Origin: Phycisphaerae bacterium
GTDB lineage: Bacteria; Planctomycetota; Phycisphaerae; Sedimentisphaerales; Anaerohalosphaeraceae
Reading direction: 5' to 3'
Length of the DNA: 64,000 nt
Assembly (NCBI GenBank): GCA_014859965.1
Contig: JACZKQ010000089.1
Location: forward strand, 62,001-126,000
Positions within the stretch are counted from its first letter, which is position 1; each line of letters opens with the position of its first letter. A program made the translations under genes and the position numbers. The notes beneath the pieces were generated by a model. The model made no database searches and was not told the origin of the DNA. It was given only the letters and a program-made list of their open reading frames with translations. Of this stretch, positions 44,542 to 53,673 are shown in pieces.

Positions 44542-45433
44542 CCTCCCGCTTCTGACAGTCACCCTCGCAGAACTCCGCGTTAGGACAATCTTTGGCCCCC
44601 TTCGCCTTATCCTTTTGTTTCGCAGGCCCCGAAAGCGCATCCAGCACGTCCTGCGGTATGTCGAGTTCCTCCTGCAGTCTGGAAAGCCGGTCACGTTTCT
44701 GCTGCGACGATAATGCGTCAGCGCCGTCCGCTTTGCGGGCAAAGCGTTTGCGGGCCGTGCGCTCCCTTATGATATCATGAACCTCCCCGCCCAGAAGGGC
44801 CTCCAACTCGGAGCGATCTTCCTCGGGGGCATTCTCGTTGACTTCGTCGCCGTTGATAGGACTTTTCTCATATTTCGGGAAGATAATCGCCCGCTCGGGG
44901 CACACCCGCGCACACGCCGGGCAATTCGTTTTGCAGCCCTGCGGATTCACCACCTCGACGCGGCCCTCATCAGAAAGGCCGTATACGCCAAACAAGCAGA
45001 AGTTCAGGCACTGCTTACAGTCGACACAGCGGTCATAATCGATTACCGGAAACCACGGGACCCACTCGCCCTGCCGCTCCGCATGCAAGGGCTCACCGCG
45101 CACAAAACCGTCGCCTGTCAACGCGGAGACAATCACTTCGGCCGCTTCGGTGACCCCGTTGAATATCCGCACACGATCCATCTGCAATGTAACACCCGCC
45201 CGATGAAACAGCCACCGGACCGCACGCGGATAACACGCCACCACGGCGAGTCGGTCCCTGCGAGCCCATGGCTCCAGCATCCCCGTGTTTGTCGCAAGCC
45301 CGCAGAGATCGTCGACCACCTCATACGAGGCGCCCGCCTCGCGGAGCCCCTGCACGATGCGATCGCAAACCGCTTCGGGAATCCGGTGATAATGGGCACA
45401 TCGGCATATGAGGATGTCGGGCGATTCTGCCAT
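44531..45433 (-). CDS. Two-cluster 4Fe-4S ferredoxin-like protein
   Basis: 300 residues. The centre holds two Cys quartets, 136/139/142/146 (CVDCKQCLNFC) and 167/171/174/178 (GCKTNCPACARVCP), as in 2[4Fe-4S] ferredoxins. The N-terminal ~110 residues begin ILICRCAHYH and contain further Cys at 10, 12, 23, 44 and 67; this part resembles small domains of heterodisulfide-reductase-like proteins. A charged helical linker and a C-terminal CPNAEFCEGDC triplet follow. It starts 15 bases after the beta-propeller stop and overlaps the radical SAM gene. Most likely it donates electrons to that enzyme. Confidence 0.85.
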   Translation of the reverse strand: MAESPDILICRCAHYHRIPEAVCDRIVQGLREAGASYEVVDDLCGLATNTGMLEPWARRDRLAVVACYPRAVRWLFHRAGVTLQMDRVRIFNGVTEAAEVIVSALTGDGFVRGEPLHAERQGEWVPWFPVIDYDRCVDCKQCLNFCLFGVYGLSDEGRVEVVNPQGCKTNCPACARVCPERAIIFPKYEKSPINGDEVNENAPEEDRSELEALLGGEVHDIIRERTARKRFARKADGADALSSQQKRDRLSRLQEELDIPQDVLDALSGPAKQKDKAKGAKDCPNAEFCEGDCQKREDDE

Positions 45434-45448
45434 CGGGAAGTCCTGCCG

Positions 45449-47872
45449 TCAACCGGCAATATCGTAGGCCATCAGAGCATCGCCATGCCGAATATACAGT
45501 CGGCCGCCGCACACCACCGGGTAAGCCCAGTGCTTCCCGTCACCTTGCTTGACCTCAAATGAGCTGACCACATCAAACCCTTTGGGGGTCACTTTGACGA
45601 GGGCCACATTGCCGCTCTTTTCTTCATAGCAATAGAGCATCCCGTCGGCATAGGTTATCGAGCCCTTGCAGTTCCAGTGCGTCTCATACATCACCTTGCC
45701 GGTGTCCCATTCCAGGCAGCACCACGAGCCGTCGCCGTTGTCCTTCCAGTTCGCCCCGTAAATGTGCCCATCTACGAGGACCACACCGCCGTGATGGCAG
45801 TCCAGCGTGGCATCCACCCATTTCCTCGTCACAGAGGTGCCGTCGGCCGACAGCACGAGCATCGCGCCGCCGTCGTCATATCCGCTGGTGGCATAGATGG
45901 CGCCGTCGTGATACAGCGGTGACACAGGATTGATCTGCTTGTTATGGCCGAACTGCGCCTCCAGCGAATCCTTCCAAAGCAGCTTGCCCGTCCGCGCATC
46001 GATGCCGAGGATGTAGTTGTCGGTCATGGTCACGATAAGCCTGTTGGGACCGCGCTCCACAAGGATGGGCGTGCAGTAGGAAGATCGCTCCCCTTCGACC
46101 AGGCACGTCCACACTGTCTCGCCCGTCTTCTTGTTCAGGGCCGCAACCGTGGCCTTGCTGCCGCCCGGTGTGCAAATGACGTTGTCGCCGTCAATCAGGG
46201 GCGACTCGGCAATGCCCCATGTGCCGTATTTGCCGTCGAATTTCTCGAATGCATCCACCGACCACTTCTGGTCGCCGTTGGCTGCGTCGAAGCAGAAGAC
46301 CTGCCCCACCCCGCTGATCAGATACAAATTCTTGCCGTCGATCGTCGGCGTCCCTCTCACCCCCGGCATCGACCGCCGCCACTCCGTACCGTATGCCTTC
46401 TTCCACTTGGGCTTGCCGTTCATGTCGTATGCAAAAAGCGTACCGCCCGAGCGGTCCATACCGGTGGTGTAAATTGTCCCATCTGCGACAACAACAGTTG
46501 AGTAACCCGAACCCAGCCCTTCGACCGTCCACATCAGCTTTGGGCCGCCGGCGGGCCACTTCTTCAGAAGGCCGGTTTCCGAGCTGCGGCCGTCCTGGTT
46601 GGGCCCGCGAAACTGCGGCCAGTACGCCTCGGCCGGCGGCGGTGACGACGTGGGCAGCGATGCCATCGCGGCATTCTTCCGAACGTCGATGCAGACCAGA
46701 TGCCCCGGCCCGCTGCGTGCGTAAATCCGCCCATTCGCCAGAACCGGCATCGTCCAGCACTTGCCCTTGAGGATCTGCGCCGAAGAGATCGGCTTGAATC
46801 CTTCCGGCGACGGCTCGGCAAAGTAAAGCATGCCCTTGTCGCTCAAAACGATCAGTTTGCCGTCCGCCGCCATCAGGCTTCCTTTGCCGATGCCGCGTTC
46901 GGTCCATTTGACCTCGCCGGTCATGAAATCCATGCACGCCAGTTGGTTCTCGTCGATGCCGTAGAGATACCCGTCGATCAGCACCGGCCCGCTGAGCTGC
47001 GAACGCATTTTCTTGTTTTCCCAGAGCTGTTTCGGGGTGTTGCCTTCGAGTTTGATGAGGCCACACCCGCGATTGTATCCGGATGTGATGAACACATAAT
47101 CGCCGAGGATGATCGGGTCCGAAGCGTTCACATCGTGTTGCGTCTGCCACGGGGACCGCCAGAGTTCCTTGCCCGTGGCCGCCTCCAGCCCAAACACGTG
47201 TTTCTGGCCGAACAACGCGATGCAGTTCTTGCCGTCCCGGACAAACGGAACCGCCGAGGCATAACCTGAAGGTCCGTCGCCGTTCTCCCAGACGACGGAA
47301 CCATCGTTCTTGTTAAGTGCAAGGCCGGCGCTGCCCACGTTAAAAATAACCAGGTCGCCCTGGATCACACCCGAGCCCGCAAACCCCCACGTCGGCGGCT
47401 TTGGACTGACGGTCTTTTCCCAAACCACGCCGCCGGTTGCCGCATTGAGACAGAAGATCTTGCCCTGCTTGCTGATCGTGTAGACCTTGCCGTCATGCAC
47501 GGTCGGCGTCGCGCTGGTGCCGCCCTCGTAATACTTCGGGTCCAACGGCTCGGGATAAGAATGCGTCCATAGCTCCTTGCCCGTCACCGCATCAAAGCAA
47601 AAAACGACGTCTTTGGTCTTGCCGACATTGCCCGTCACATAGGCCCGGCCCTCGCTGACCGTCACAGACGAAAAGCCCATGCCGATCTCGGCCTCCCACA
47701 CGGGTTTGGTGCCGTCGCCGAGCGCCGCCGCATCGAAGCCTGTCTCCTTCGAGATGCCGTCGTAGTCCGGCCCACGCCAGTGCGGCCAGTCCGCCGCCGC
47801 GGCAACGCACCCCAGCGTCACAGCCGCCATCACGATAAACATAGACAATCTGACTAAGCAAGTTGACTTCAT
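45449..47872 (-). CDS. Secreted double PQQ-like beta-propeller protein
   Basis: 807 residues with a signal peptide (about 1-26) and two consecutive beta-propeller halves. The first starts with WPHWRGPDYDGISKETGF and the second near residue 420 with YWPQFRGPNQDGRSSETG. Both carry repeated blades such as CFDAVTGKELWTHSYPEP and FAYDMNGKPKWKKAYG. The tryptophan-docking motifs match the PQQ-binding-like family, but catalytic residues of true quinoprotein dehydrogenases are not evident. It is likely periplasmic and may be a scaffold or sensor. It is the first gene of the isoprenoid operon, directly behind a perfect promoter, and its stop lies 15 bases before the ferredoxin start. Confidence 0.85.
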   Translation of the reverse strand: MKSTCLVRLSMFIVMAAVTLGCVAAAADWPHWRGPDYDGISKETGFDAAALGDGTKPVWEAEIGMGFSSVTVSEGRAYVTGNVGKTKDVVFCFDAVTGKELWTHSYPEPLDPKYYEGGTSATPTVHDGKVYTISKQGKIFCLNAATGGVVWEKTVSPKPPTWGFAGSGVIQGDLVIFNVGSAGLALNKNDGSVVWENGDGPSGYASAVPFVRDGKNCIALFGQKHVFGLEAATGKELWRSPWQTQHDVNASDPIILGDYVFITSGYNRGCGLIKLEGNTPKQLWENKKMRSQLSGPVLIDGYLYGIDENQLACMDFMTGEVKWTERGIGKGSLMAADGKLIVLSDKGMLYFAEPSPEGFKPISSAQILKGKCWTMPVLANGRIYARSGPGHLVCIDVRKNAAMASLPTSSPPPAEAYWPQFRGPNQDGRSSETGLLKKWPAGGPKLMWTVEGLGSGYSTVVVADGTIYTTGMDRSGGTLFAYDMNGKPKWKKAYGTEWRRSMPGVRGTPTIDGKNLYLISGVGQVFCFDAANGDQKWSVDAFEKFDGKYGTWGIAESPLIDGDNVICTPGGSKATVAALNKKTGETVWTCLVEGERSSYCTPILVERGPNRLIVTMTDNYILGIDARTGKLLWKDSLEAQFGHNKQINPVSPLYHDGAIYATSGYDDGGAMLVLSADGTSVTRKWVDATLDCHHGGVVLVDGHIYGANWKDNGDGSWCCLEWDTGKVMYETHWNCKGSITYADGMLYCYEEKSGNVALVKVTPKGFDVVSSFEVKQGDGKHWAYPVVCGGRLYIRHGDALMAYDIAG

Positions 47873-47915
47873 GGTAGTCTCCAGCTAATAGTAAAGATAA
47901 ATGGTAGTCCGTTGG

Positions 47916-47944
47916 ATTATACCGGAAAATGCACCCGGTGTCAA
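47916..47944 (-). promoter_or_regulatory. Perfect sigma70 promoter for the isoprenoid operon
   Basis: On the minus strand, TTGACA (47939-47944) and TATAAT (47916-47921) have a 17-base spacer and match consensus at all 12 positions. The start would be near 47909, about 37 nt before the beta-propeller ATG. It separates the redox operon from the isoprenoid operon. Confidence 0.85.
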
Positions 47945-48007
47945 TTTCGTCGCCCTTGCCCGGAATGTGCCATGTCCCATCTACAATAAGACCAAAGCCG
48001 CCCCATT

Positions 48008-49576
48008 CTAACCTTCAGGCTGTTTCAGGGCCAGCGCCCCGGTGGGACAGGCCTTTGCACACCGGCGCGCCGCCACAGCCAGCGCTTCGGTAATCGTTTT
48101 GTCAAACGGCGCCGCCACCCGCACGTTAAACCCCCTGCCGATAAAGGCAAGCCCCAGTCTTTCACCTTCGGCCGCGGCAATCTGAATGCAAAGCCCGCAA
48201 TCAATGCACTTGCCCGATTCGTAGATGACCTCGGGGTGGCCCGTCTCCTGGCGGAAGGAGCGACGCGGCCCTTTGTACCGTGCCGCACGCACCTCGAATT
48301 GCCTGGAATACATGCGAAGCTTGCAATCGTCCGGCTTGCGGCAGTCGCAATGGAGACAACGGAGTGCCTCGGCAATTGCCGACGCCTTCTCAAACCCGGC
48401 ATGCACCTGCGGCGGCGCTTGACGGGGCTCAGTGCTCGCACAGTGCTTGAACGCCTCGACTTCGGAGGCTTCGAGCTGGCCGATGCGGGTGTTGAACGGT
48501 TTTTCAGGCCCGGTCACCGGCTGACCGCACAAATACTGGTCGATGGCTTCGGCCGCCTCTTTGCCGTCGGCCGCCGACCGCACGGCTAATTGACGGTTGC
48601 GTATCACGTCCCCTCCGGCAAACACCTTCGGCCTGTCCGTCTGGTACGTCGCGCCGTCAACGGCGACGCCCTTGCCCGCCGCCTTAAGGCCCAACTCAGC
48701 GGCCGCTTCCGGCGTGGTCTTGCCAATCGCCACAAACACCGCATCATGCGCATCGCACAATGCATCGAGCGATTCGTCCCGGCCGATTCGCGTGTTCGGC
48801 CGCAATGCAACACCCAACCGCAAAACCTGTTCGATCTCCTTGTCCAGCACATTATGCGGCAGACGGTCCTGGCCCACGCCATCGCGCAGCGCCCCTCCCG
48901 GTTTCGGACGATCATCGAAGATCGTGCAGTCGTATCCCCGGCGCGCCAGGTAATACGCCGCCGACAGCCCCGCCGGCCCCGCCCCGACAATCGCCACACG
49001 CTTCTTCTTCGCAGTCGAACGTGGCGGCACATAAGGCGCCGCACTGGCAAGGTCCGCATCCGCTGCAAAGCGTTTCAACAGACAGATCGACACCGCCTCA
49101 TCGAGCTGATTGCGCCGGCACACCTTCTCACACGGCGCCGGACATATCCGCCCCAACACCGCAGGCAGGGCAATGTCCTCCTTGATGACCGCGATGGCGC
49201 TCGCCGTGTCGCCGGCGGCGATCCGCCGGATCATCTCCGGGATATCCATCTTCGCCGGGCAGCCGATTTCGCAGGGCCCCATGCAGTCGCCCGCATGGTC
49301 GCTCAGCAGCAGCTCCAGCGCCATCACGCGTGCCGCCCGCACCTGGGGGCAATCGTTCTGCACCTGCATACCCTCTTCGGCAGCCGTCGCACACGCAGGA
49401 ACCATCTTGCCTGACGGCGCCAGACTGACCACGCAGAGCATGCAACTGGTCGACGGCGAACACCCCTCCATGAAGCACATCGTCGGTATCTCGATGCCAA
49501 GCTGTCGTGCAGCATCGAGAATCGTCGCCCCATCGGGCGCCTCCACCGGCCGGTCGTCAATCGTCAATCGCACCAT
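48008..49576 (-). CDS. NuoG-like/GltD-like iron-sulfur flavoprotein
   Basis: 522 residues. The N-terminus is a NuoG/HydA-type [2Fe-2S] domain (Cys34, 45, 48 and 62). HAGDCMGPCEIGC (His94, Cys98, 102 and 106) and CPAPCEKVC (145-153) belong to the FeS region of glutamate-synthase-small-subunit or NfnB-type enzymes. The dinucleotide motif GAGPAG is at 198-203, and a second Rossmann half ends in VFAGGDVIRN. The C-terminus has CIDCGLC (457-463) and CAKACPTGA. This is an NAD(P)H-linked FAD/FeS subunit that should pair with the NuoE-HydB fusion encoded immediately upstream (adjacent TAG and ATG). SfrAB- or Nfn-type soluble reductases are the closest models, by inference. Confidence 0.85.
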   Translation of the reverse strand: MVRLTIDDRPVEAPDGATILDAARQLGIEIPTMCFMEGCSPSTSCMLCVVSLAPSGKMVPACATAAEEGMQVQNDCPQVRAARVMALELLLSDHAGDCMGPCEIGCPAKMDIPEMIRRIAAGDTASAIAVIKEDIALPAVLGRICPAPCEKVCRRNQLDEAVSICLLKRFAADADLASAAPYVPPRSTAKKKRVAIVGAGPAGLSAAYYLARRGYDCTIFDDRPKPGGALRDGVGQDRLPHNVLDKEIEQVLRLGVALRPNTRIGRDESLDALCDAHDAVFVAIGKTTPEAAAELGLKAAGKGVAVDGATYQTDRPKVFAGGDVIRNRQLAVRSAADGKEAAEAIDQYLCGQPVTGPEKPFNTRIGQLEASEVEAFKHCASTEPRQAPPQVHAGFEKASAIAEALRCLHCDCRKPDDCKLRMYSRQFEVRAARYKGPRRSFRQETGHPEVIYESGKCIDCGLCIQIAAAEGERLGLAFIGRGFNVRVAAPFDKTITEALAVAARRCAKACPTGALALKQPEG

Positions 49577-51925
49577 CTATTCAACCCTGATCGCATTCTC
49601 CGGACAGACCTTGCGGCACGTGTCGCACCGGATGCACGCGTCCGTATCGATTTCATGTTTTTCATAAGGCCGCATCGCAATAGCGTCCACCGGACAACGC
49701 TGCGCGCACAGCGTACAGCCGATACACTCATCCGTCACCGAATACCGGATCAGCGCCCGGCACTTGCCCGCCGGACAGCGTTTCAGGATATGCGCCTCAT
49801 ACTCGTCGCGGAAATGCTCGATCGTCGAAAGCACCGGATTCGGCGCCGTCTTGCCCAAGCCGCACAGGCTCGACTGCTTGACCATCAACGCCAGGTGCTG
49901 CAATTCCTCGATGTCGCCCTTCCTGCCCTCGCCGCCGCAGAGCCTTTCAAGGATGTCCAGCATCCGCCGCGTTCCCACCCGACAGAACGTACACTTGCCG
50001 CACGACTGATCCTGTGTAAACTCAAGAAAATACCGGGCGATATCCACCATGCAGTCCGACTCGTCCAGAACCACCAAGCCGCCCGAACCCATAATGGCCC
50101 CCGCCGCCGTCAGCGACTCATAATCGACCGAGATATGGCCCAGTTTGGCCGGCACGCATCCGCCCGAGGGGCCGCCCACCTGCACCCCCTTGAAACGCAG
50201 GCCGCTGCCGATGCCGCCGCCGATCTCCTCAACGATCTCCCGAATCGAAATACCCATCGGCACCTCGATCAGTCCGCCGCGCGCGACCTTGCCCGCCAGC
50301 GCAAAGACCTTTGTGCCCTTGCTGGTGCGGGTGCCCGATTGCGCAAACGCCTCGCCGCCGTTGCGAATGATCCACGGCACGAGCGCATACGTCTCGACGT
50401 TATTGATCAGCGTGGGCTTGCCCCAGAGGCCCTTCTGTGCGGGGTACGGCGGCCGAAGCCGCGGCATGCCGCGCTGCCCCATGATGCTCGCCAGGAGCGC
50501 CGTTTCTTCGCCGCACACAAAGGCCCCTGCCCCTGCTACGATCTTCAACTCCAGTGAAAAGCCTTGCCCCGAAACATCCGGCCCGACCAGGCCTCGCGCG
50601 CGGCACTGCTCGATCGCCGTCGTCATCCGCTTTATCGCCAGGGGATACTCGGCACGGATGTAGAAATAACCGACCTTCGCCCCCACAACACGGGCCGCTA
50701 TAGCCAACCCTTCGATAATTCGGTACGGGTATGATTCCATCAGCATCCGGTCCATGAACGCGCCCGGGTCCCCTTCGTCGCCGTTGCACACGACGTACTT
50801 TGTCTCGTCCGGCCTGCGATGCACGGCCGCCCATTTCAAGTGCGCCGGAAAACCCGCCCCGCCCCGTCCGCGGAGGCCGCTGCGTTCGATCTCGCCGATG
50901 ATCTCCTCGGGATCGAGTTGGCGCGTGCATTTTTCAAGCGCCTCGAAGCCGCCTTTGCTCACATATTCGTCAATATCGACCGGATCGATCACGCCGCAAT
51001 ATTCAGTGGCGATGTGCTTTTGCTTGGCCAGGAAGTCGGCCACCGGCTTGTCGCGGACGCCGATCGCATACCGCATCACCGGATCACCATCCTCCTTCAC
51101 CATAATGTCGTCCAGCAGGTGCGACACCGTATTGGACACCTTCTTTCGCAAACCCTGCACCTTGAAATGCCGCAGCAGGATCGGCTTGGCGTCCTCCGGT
51201 TCGACACGGGCATAAAGAAATGTCCCGCGCGACGGCAGCACCACCTCAAGCAGCGGCGTCTGATGACACATCCCCACGCACCCTACGTGCTTGACGGCCG
51301 CATTGATGCCGGTCTCCTGCAGTGCCCGGTTAAGGGCCTCGTTCAACTTGCCGCTGCCCCGTGCGATACAGCACGACCCCAACCCGATCCGCAGTTCGCC
51401 TTCGCTGTCGGCGGCAACCGATGCCGCCGCACGCTTTCTCGCCGCCGGCGCCTCCTGATGCCGCAGAAAGTCTTCCAGCACCCCGGCTACCTTGTCGGGC
51501 GCTACGTGCCCGTACGTAATCTCGCCGATCTGCACCGCCGGCGCCAGTGTACAGCACCCCAGGCACGCGACCTTCTCGACGGTGAACAGGCCCGCCGGAT
51601 CCGTATCCTGGCCGGTCGCAATCTTCAGATGGCGATGAAATGCGTCATAGACCTGCCCGGCCCCTTTGACGTGGCAGGCTGTCCCCACGCAGACGCGGAT
51701 GATGTGCTTGCCTGCCGGCGAATGCCGGAACTGATCGTAAAACGTGCTGATACCCGCGATCGACGCCGGCGTGATTTCGGTTGTCTCGCATACCCGCTCG
51801 AGCGCTTCGCGCGGCAGGTATCCATAATGCGATTGAATCGCCTGCAATATCTCCAGCACCTTGTCGGCCGTCGTGCCGACGCGTCCCACCGTCTCATCCA
51901 CAAACGTCAGATCGACCGCATCCAT
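49577..51925 (-). CDS. NuoE-HydB/NuoF fusion, NADH-oxidising iron-sulfur flavoprotein
   Basis: 782 residues. The first ~155 are a NuoE-like thioredoxin fold (Cys79, 84, 121 and 125). A second thioredoxin-like [2Fe-2S] domain follows (Cys185-186, 216 and 220). About 300-680 is the FMN/NADH domain, with GRGGAGFPAHLKW, NGDEGDPGAFMDR and the cluster motif SCGKCTFC (Cys642, 645 and 648, plus Cys688). The tail has two ferredoxin quartets (734-744, 764-774). This equals HydC joined to HydB of bifurcating hydrogenases or formate dehydrogenases, but no hydrogenase subunit is nearby. The ATG shares one base with the previous stop (TGATG). An electron-bifurcating role is inference. Confidence 0.9.
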   Translation of the reverse strand: MDAVDLTFVDETVGRVGTTADKVLEILQAIQSHYGYLPREALERVCETTEITPASIAGISTFYDQFRHSPAGKHIIRVCVGTACHVKGAGQVYDAFHRHLKIATGQDTDPAGLFTVEKVACLGCCTLAPAVQIGEITYGHVAPDKVAGVLEDFLRHQEAPAARKRAAASVAADSEGELRIGLGSCCIARGSGKLNEALNRALQETGINAAVKHVGCVGMCHQTPLLEVVLPSRGTFLYARVEPEDAKPILLRHFKVQGLRKKVSNTVSHLLDDIMVKEDGDPVMRYAIGVRDKPVADFLAKQKHIATEYCGVIDPVDIDEYVSKGGFEALEKCTRQLDPEEIIGEIERSGLRGRGGAGFPAHLKWAAVHRRPDETKYVVCNGDEGDPGAFMDRMLMESYPYRIIEGLAIAARVVGAKVGYFYIRAEYPLAIKRMTTAIEQCRARGLVGPDVSGQGFSLELKIVAGAGAFVCGEETALLASIMGQRGMPRLRPPYPAQKGLWGKPTLINNVETYALVPWIIRNGGEAFAQSGTRTSKGTKVFALAGKVARGGLIEVPMGISIREIVEEIGGGIGSGLRFKGVQVGGPSGGCVPAKLGHISVDYESLTAAGAIMGSGGLVVLDESDCMVDIARYFLEFTQDQSCGKCTFCRVGTRRMLDILERLCGGEGRKGDIEELQHLALMVKQSSLCGLGKTAPNPVLSTIEHFRDEYEAHILKRCPAGKCRALIRYSVTDECIGCTLCAQRCPVDAIAMRPYEKHEIDTDACIRCDTCRKVCPENAIRVE

Positions 51926-53673
51926 CACTTGCCGCTTCCTATGCAGTAAAGGTTTTTCTCCGACCGTATGTAGATCCGCCCGTCCGCAAACGCCGGTGAC
52001 GCCAGGCACTTATCGCCCAATTTGCTCGTGCCCAACTCTTTGAACTCGGCTGCCGCGGCGACCCTGTGCATCGTGCCCTTCACGTCCAGCAGATAAAGCG
52101 TGTCTCCCACGAGGCTCGGTGATGCCTGAAAACTCGCTCGCTCGAACTCGTGCGCCCACACCTTCTCGCCGTCGGCAAGTCCATAGCACGTCAGGTATCC
52201 GTCTGTGGTCAAAACCCAGACCCGCTCGCCATCGCTGACCGGGCTGCAAATATCCGGAATATCGTCCTCGGCGACCCATGCCTCGTGCGTCTTGGTCACG
52301 TCGCCCGTCCCGTCGGTGCGAAGCGCCACCATCCGACTGTACGGCTCAATCGCCAACATCAGCCCCCCCGCGTAGATCGGCGACGGCGCGACGTCCCCCA
52401 TGACACATTCGGCGCGCCACAATTCGGCGCCCGTCGCAGGATCATACGCAATCGCCAAAGGGTCGGCGACCGTGAACAAGCGCCATGTCTCGCCCACGCG
52501 CACGACAACGGGCGACGACCACGAATTCCCAACCGGCCGAGGCGTTTCCCACACCGTGCGCCCCGTAAAGGCGTCGAGCGCGATCACTTTGGACAGCCCG
52601 TCATCCGCCACGGACTGATCGAATTGTACGATCACTTTGTCCTGGTAGAGCGCAAGCGACGAGGCGTACCCATAAACGCTGTCGGGGACGCCGAGTTTCG
52701 TCAGCCACAGGCGCTTGCCCTCGTAGTCAAAGGCCGCGACATTACCCGTGGCGAAGATCACATAGACCCGCCGCCCGTCGGTTGCGCCCGTACAGGACGC
52801 CAGCCCCGTGTCCTCCATCACTTCCAGCGGTTCGCCTTCGCTGTTGAGCGCGTTCGGCACGTCGCCGGTCCAGAGCAGTTTGCCATTGCGGGCATCGTAA
52901 CAGTAAACCTGGTAAGTATAGTTCTTTTCATCCGCCCCCAGAACGAACACGCGGTCACCCCAGACCAACGGTGAATTGTTGCCCGCCAGCGGTATCGGTG
53001 ACTTCCACAGTATTCCCTGGCCGCTTTCGCCGTCCCAGGCATCGGGAATGTTCGTATACGCACTGACGCCGTCACCCTGCGGCCCACGGAAACTGCCCCA
53101 GTTGGCCGCGACCTCCTCCATCGACGGATAGGGCGCCGGAATCGCCGCCTTGTCCGTACCGAATTCGATCTCCCCTTTCAGCGCCACAACGGCCGAAACA
53201 ATGCAGAAGCCTGCCACACACGCAGCCGCCGCCCGCCTGCCAAGGACGGCCTGTCGGCGCTGCCCCTGCTGTCCATCGGGTTGGTGCATCGGACAGGGCA
53301 GTTTCCTTCTTGCCGTCGCCACCCACTTGAGAGTCCCGAAGAAGATCAGAAGCCCGCCCAGAAGCAATCTGCTGCCCCGTTGTGAAAAAGTCAAATGCCC
53401 GAAACGGCGGCTGCGATTCTCGATGTCCATGCGGCGTATCTCCTCCAGAAGTTTTTCGTCGCCGGGCTGTTTTGTGAACTGCTCTTTCATCGCCGCCAGG
53501 GCGTCCTCATCACGCAGGTCAGACACCTTCATCCGGTAGGCATTTGCAAACAGCAGCATCGCCGCAATGACCGAGAAAACGCCGGCCACCACCGCGCAGC
53601 GCACCGCCGCTACATACCACCTCTGCGTGGCCTCTGCACCCGCAGCACTCGCTCTCGCCTCGATCTTCGGCAT
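51925..53673 (-). CDS. Membrane-anchored PQQ-like beta-propeller
   Basis: 582 residues. The N-terminal ~175 residues contain about three membrane helices (around 18-42, 98-115 and 150-168) with a charged helical segment between the first two. From about 190 onward comes a single beta-propeller of the PQQ-like/BamB type, opening with NWGSFRGPQGDGVS and repeating blades such as YDARNGKLLWTGDVP and ALDAFTGRTVWETPRP. The propeller should face the periplasm. Its ATG shares one base with the NapH-like stop, and its stop with the next ATG, so it is translated in step with both. The anchor is unusual for this family and suggests contact with the membrane FeS protein. Confidence 0.82.
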   Translation of the reverse strand: MPKIEARASAAGAEATQRWYVAAVRCAVVAGVFSVIAAMLLFANAYRMKVSDLRDEDALAAMKEQFTKQPGDEKLLEEIRRMDIENRSRRFGHLTFSQRGSRLLLGGLLIFFGTLKWVATARRKLPCPMHQPDGQQGQRRQAVLGRRAAAACVAGFCIVSAVVALKGEIEFGTDKAAIPAPYPSMEEVAANWGSFRGPQGDGVSAYTNIPDAWDGESGQGILWKSPIPLAGNNSPLVWGDRVFVLGADEKNYTYQVYCYDARNGKLLWTGDVPNALNSEGEPLEVMEDTGLASCTGATDGRRVYVIFATGNVAAFDYEGKRLWLTKLGVPDSVYGYASSLALYQDKVIVQFDQSVADDGLSKVIALDAFTGRTVWETPRPVGNSWSSPVVVRVGETWRLFTVADPLAIAYDPATGAELWRAECVMGDVAPSPIYAGGLMLAIEPYSRMVALRTDGTGDVTKTHEAWVAEDDIPDICSPVSDGERVWVLTTDGYLTCYGLADGEKVWAHEFERASFQASPSLVGDTLYLLDVKGTMHRVAAAAEFKELGTSKLGDKCLASPAFADGRIYIRSEKNLYCIGSGK

